A stretch of 7,759 nt of DNA from an uncultured Oscillibacter sp. (GTDB lineage Bacteria; Bacillota; Clostridia; Oscillospirales; Oscillospiraceae): NCBI GenBank assembly GCA_910587875.1, contig CAJUOD010000128.1:1-7759 (forward strand). The letters run 5' to 3'. How positions within the stretch are numbered: position 1 is the first letter of the stretch; the number at the start of each line of letters is the position of its first letter. Both the position numbers and the translations under genes were made by a program. The notes below the pieces were generated by a model. That model searched no databases, was not told the DNA's origin, and worked only from the letters and a program-made list of their open reading frames with translations. Below are positions 6,072 through 7,759 of this stretch, in pieces.

Positions 6072-7205
6072 ATGTTCAAACTGCTGAAGACAGAGGGCCG
6101 CGCCCGGCGCGGCGAGTTTTCCTGCGCCCATGGCGGCGTGGTCCAGACCCCGGTGTTTATGAACGTGGGCACCCAGGCCGCCATCAAGGGCGGCGTGGAC
6201 GCCTTCGATCTCCGGGAGGTCCGCTGCCAGATTGAATTGAGCAATACCTATCACCTCCACCTCCGGCCCGGCGACGAGCTGATCCGGCAGATGGGGGGGC
6301 TCCATAAGTTTATGAACTGGGACGGGCCCATCCTGACGGACTCCGGCGGCTTCCAGGTCTTCTCCCTGGCCCCCCTCCGGCGGATTAAAGAGGAAGGGGT
6401 CTATTTCTCCTCCCACATCGACGGGCGGAAGATTTTCATGGGACCCGAGGAGTCCATGCGCATCCAGTCCAACCTTGGCAGCGACGTGGCCATGGCTTTC
6501 GACGAGTGTGTGGAGAACCCGGCGACCTATGAGTACGCCAAGGCCAGCTGCGAACGGACCTTACGCTGGCTGGAGCGCTGCAAGCGGGAGCACGACCGGC
6601 TGAACGCCCTGCCGGACACTGTGAATCCCGGCCAGCTCCTCTTCGGCATCAACCAGGGGGCCACCTTCGAGGACCTCCGTATCTGGCACATGGATGAAAT
6701 CGCCAAGCTGGGCTGCGACGGCTACGCCATCGGCGGCCTGGCGGTGGGGGAGCCCACACAGGTGATGTACGATATCATCGACGCGGTGGAGCCCCACATG
6801 CCCCAGGACAAGCCCCGGTATCTCATGGGCGTGGGCACCCCCAGCAACATCATCGAGGGCGTGGCCCGGGGAGTGGACTTCTTCGACTGCGTCATGCCCT
6901 CCCGGAACGGGCGGCACGGGAAGCTCTTCACCTGGGAGGGAACGGTGAATATCCTCAACGCCAAATACGCCATGGACGACCGGCCCATCAGCGAGAGCTG
7001 CGGCTGTCCCGTGTGCAAGCGGTTCTCCCGGGCCTATCTCCGGCACCTGTTCAAGGCGGAGGAGACCCTGGCCCTGCGGCTGGCGGTGCTGCACAACCTG
7101 TACTTTTATAATGAGCTGACCGCCAAAATCCGGGAGGCCCTGGACGCGGGGCGCTTTGGGGACTTCCGGGCGGAGTACAGCGAAAAGCTGGCGGGGCGGA
7201 TTTGA
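6072..7205 (+). CDS. tgt: tRNA-guanine transglycosylase (Tgt), bacterial preQ1 type
   Basis: Tgt swaps guanine-34 for preQ1 in tRNAs with GUN anticodons (Asp, Asn, His, Tyr), the step before QueA. The 377-residue TIM-barrel protein is full length. Asp90 in LTDSGGFQ is the expected general base. Asp272 in DFFDCVMPSRNGR is the expected nucleophile. Zinc ligands are Cys310, Cys312 and Cys315 (CGCPVC) with His341. The base-pocket loop reads GGLAVGE (221-227); Val225 is the residue associated with preQ1 use, where eukaryotic queuine-using enzymes have Gly. Together with queA next door, this supports the de novo preQ1 route rather than direct queuine salvage. GGAGGGG (6059-6065) sits 6 nt before the ATG. 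No yajC/sec genes follow, as they often do elsewhere; a hairpin comes next. Confidence 0.97.
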   Translation: MFKLLKTEGRARRGEFSCAHGGVVQTPVFMNVGTQAAIKGGVDAFDLREVRCQIELSNTYHLHLRPGDELIRQMGGLHKFMNWDGPILTDSGGFQVFSLAPLRRIKEEGVYFSSHIDGRKIFMGPEESMRIQSNLGSDVAMAFDECVENPATYEYAKASCERTLRWLERCKREHDRLNALPDTVNPGQLLFGINQGATFEDLRIWHMDEIAKLGCDGYAIGGLAVGEPTQVMYDIIDAVEPHMPQDKPRYLMGVGTPSNIIEGVARGVDFFDCVMPSRNGRHGKLFTWEGTVNILNAKYAMDDRPISESCGCPVCKRFSRAYLRHLFKAEETLALRLAVLHNLYFYNELTAKIREALDAGRFGDFRAEYSEKLAGRI

Positions 7206-7223
7206 GCTCCGGCCTTACAGGAA

Positions 7224-7254
7224 AACACTCCCGGACTCTCCGTCCGGGAGTGTT
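7224..7254 (+). terminator. Perfect 13-bp hairpin after tgt
   Basis: AACACTCCCGGAC (7224-7236) and GTCCGGGAGTGTT (7242-7254) pair perfectly around a 5-nt loop, 18 nt after the tgt stop. The T-run on the plus strand is only two bases, while the minus strand has four T after the stem. Rightward termination would be partial unless the stem alone is enough. It separates the queuosine genes from the methyltransferase. Confidence 0.55.
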
Positions 7255-7273
7255 CAGCGGGGAGGGAGGACGA

Positions 7274-7742
7274 ATGGGGAATCCGTGGGAAGAAATTTCT
7301 CTGGAGGACTACGAAAACCACATGAGGCTGGAGTCTGTCCAACAGCTTCAGGCGCTGAATGAGCTGATGAAGGGCCAGCTTGAGGATTACCCGTCCTCCC
7401 GGGTGATGATTTTGGGTGTGGCGGGCGGAAACGGCCTGGAGCACATCCGGGAGGACCGGGTGGAAAAGGTGTACGGCGTGGACGTGAACGCCGCGTATCT
7501 GGAAGCGGCTGCCGCCCGGTATCCGAATCTGGCGGGCGTGCTGGAATGCCTGCGGGTGGATTTGACGGAGGTGCCCTGCCGGCTGCCGGAAGCGGATCTG
7601 GTCATCGCGGATTTGCTGGTTGAGTATATCGGATATGAGTGCTTCCAAAGGGTAATAGGGCGCGTAGGGCCGGAGGCGGTCTCCTGCGTGATACAAGTCA
7701 ACAAAGAGGACGGCTGGGTTTCGGACTCTCCCTACCTGCACG
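7274..7742 (+). CDS. Class I SAM-dependent methyltransferase, 3'-truncated at contig end
   Basis: This open frame reaches the right edge without a stop. The ATG at 7274 follows a strong GGAGGGAGGA ribosome site (7261-7270). About 156 genuine residues are present. After a helical N-terminus (1-38) come Rossmann motif I, VMILGVAGGNGLEHI (44-58, with the GxAGGNG loop), the acidic ribose-binding Asp70 in VYGVDVN, and DLVIADLLVEYIG (108-120) as a motif IV-like strand. The substrate cannot be told; family members modify small molecules, proteins or RNA. The frame stays open to 7759, but bases from 7743 match sequencing adapter, so the apparent last residues (EIGRAS) are artefactual, with at most the first base of the E codon genuine. 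It is separated from tgt by 68 nt and a hairpin, so it could be a separate unit or be read through from the operon. Confidence 0.8.
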
Positions 7743-7759
7743 AGATCGGAAGAGCGTCG
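7743..7759 (+). other. Illumina adapter remnant at the contig end (artefact)
   Basis: AGATCGGAAGAGCGTCG is identical to the first 17 bases of the Illumina TruSeq universal-adapter read-through sequence. It occupies exactly the last 17 bases of the window. A chance exact match at the terminus is extremely unlikely, so these bases should be treated as non-genomic. Confidence 0.93.

Noticed and set aside
3725..6244. Very long minus-strand open frame (839 residues) opposite the SpoIID-domain gene and queA.
   Set aside because: Its translation is Pro/Gly/His/Val-rich low-complexity text without domains, and the plus strand encodes clear conserved proteins across the same bases.
7106..7741. Minus-strand frame running from the contig end into tgt.
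   Set aside because: It covers the tgt C-terminus and the methyltransferase, both of which show family motifs on the plus strand, and it crosses the intergenic hairpin.

Overview
The window is GC-rich (about 60-65 % by eye) and comes from a spore-former-related Firmicute. The most likely source is a gut Oscillospiraceae member (Flavonifractor / Lawsonibacter / Oscillibacter type). The reasons are a SpoIID/LytB-family exported protein, a lipobox lipoprotein with a monoderm look, an archaeal/fungal-type aspartate-semialdehyde dehydrogenase, strong GGAGG ribosome sites, and intergenic hairpin repeats of a kind I associate with this family. The assignment is inference; there is no rRNA or other marker gene here.

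Layout. Positions 31-1227 (+) encode an uncharacterised lipoprotein. It converges on a leftward lysine/diaminopimelate pair: asd (2373-3458, -), then dapA (1265-2155, -). These two enzymes catalyse consecutive steps from aspartyl phosphate to hydroxy-tetrahydrodipicolinate. The 217-bp gap between them is densely structured. It holds an 11-bp inverted repeat whose right arm encodes the last residues of Asd, a nested hairpin, and a strong leftward terminator-like hairpin only about 10 nt before the dapA ribosome site. Divergently, a well-formed sigma-A-type promoter (3492-3520) precedes a rightward cluster: a SpoIID-domain exported protein (3626-5023), queA (5033-6058) and tgt (6072-7205). Gaps inside this cluster are 9 and 13 nt, so it is very probably one operon. 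It joins a cell-wall protein with the last cytoplasmic steps of tRNA queuosine synthesis: Tgt inserts preQ1 and QueA then converts it to epoxyqueuosine. A hairpin follows tgt, and then a class I SAM-dependent methyltransferase begins at 7274 and runs off the right edge.

The most concrete surprise is technical. The last 17 bases (7743-7759) match the start of the Illumina TruSeq read-through adapter. The window therefore appears to end at an untrimmed contig end, and the final codons of the methyltransferase are not biological.

I found no convincing new multi-gene system. The best biological leads are the structured asd-dapA intergenic element, which may act as an attenuator or be a dispersed repeat, and the uncharacterised lipoprotein.
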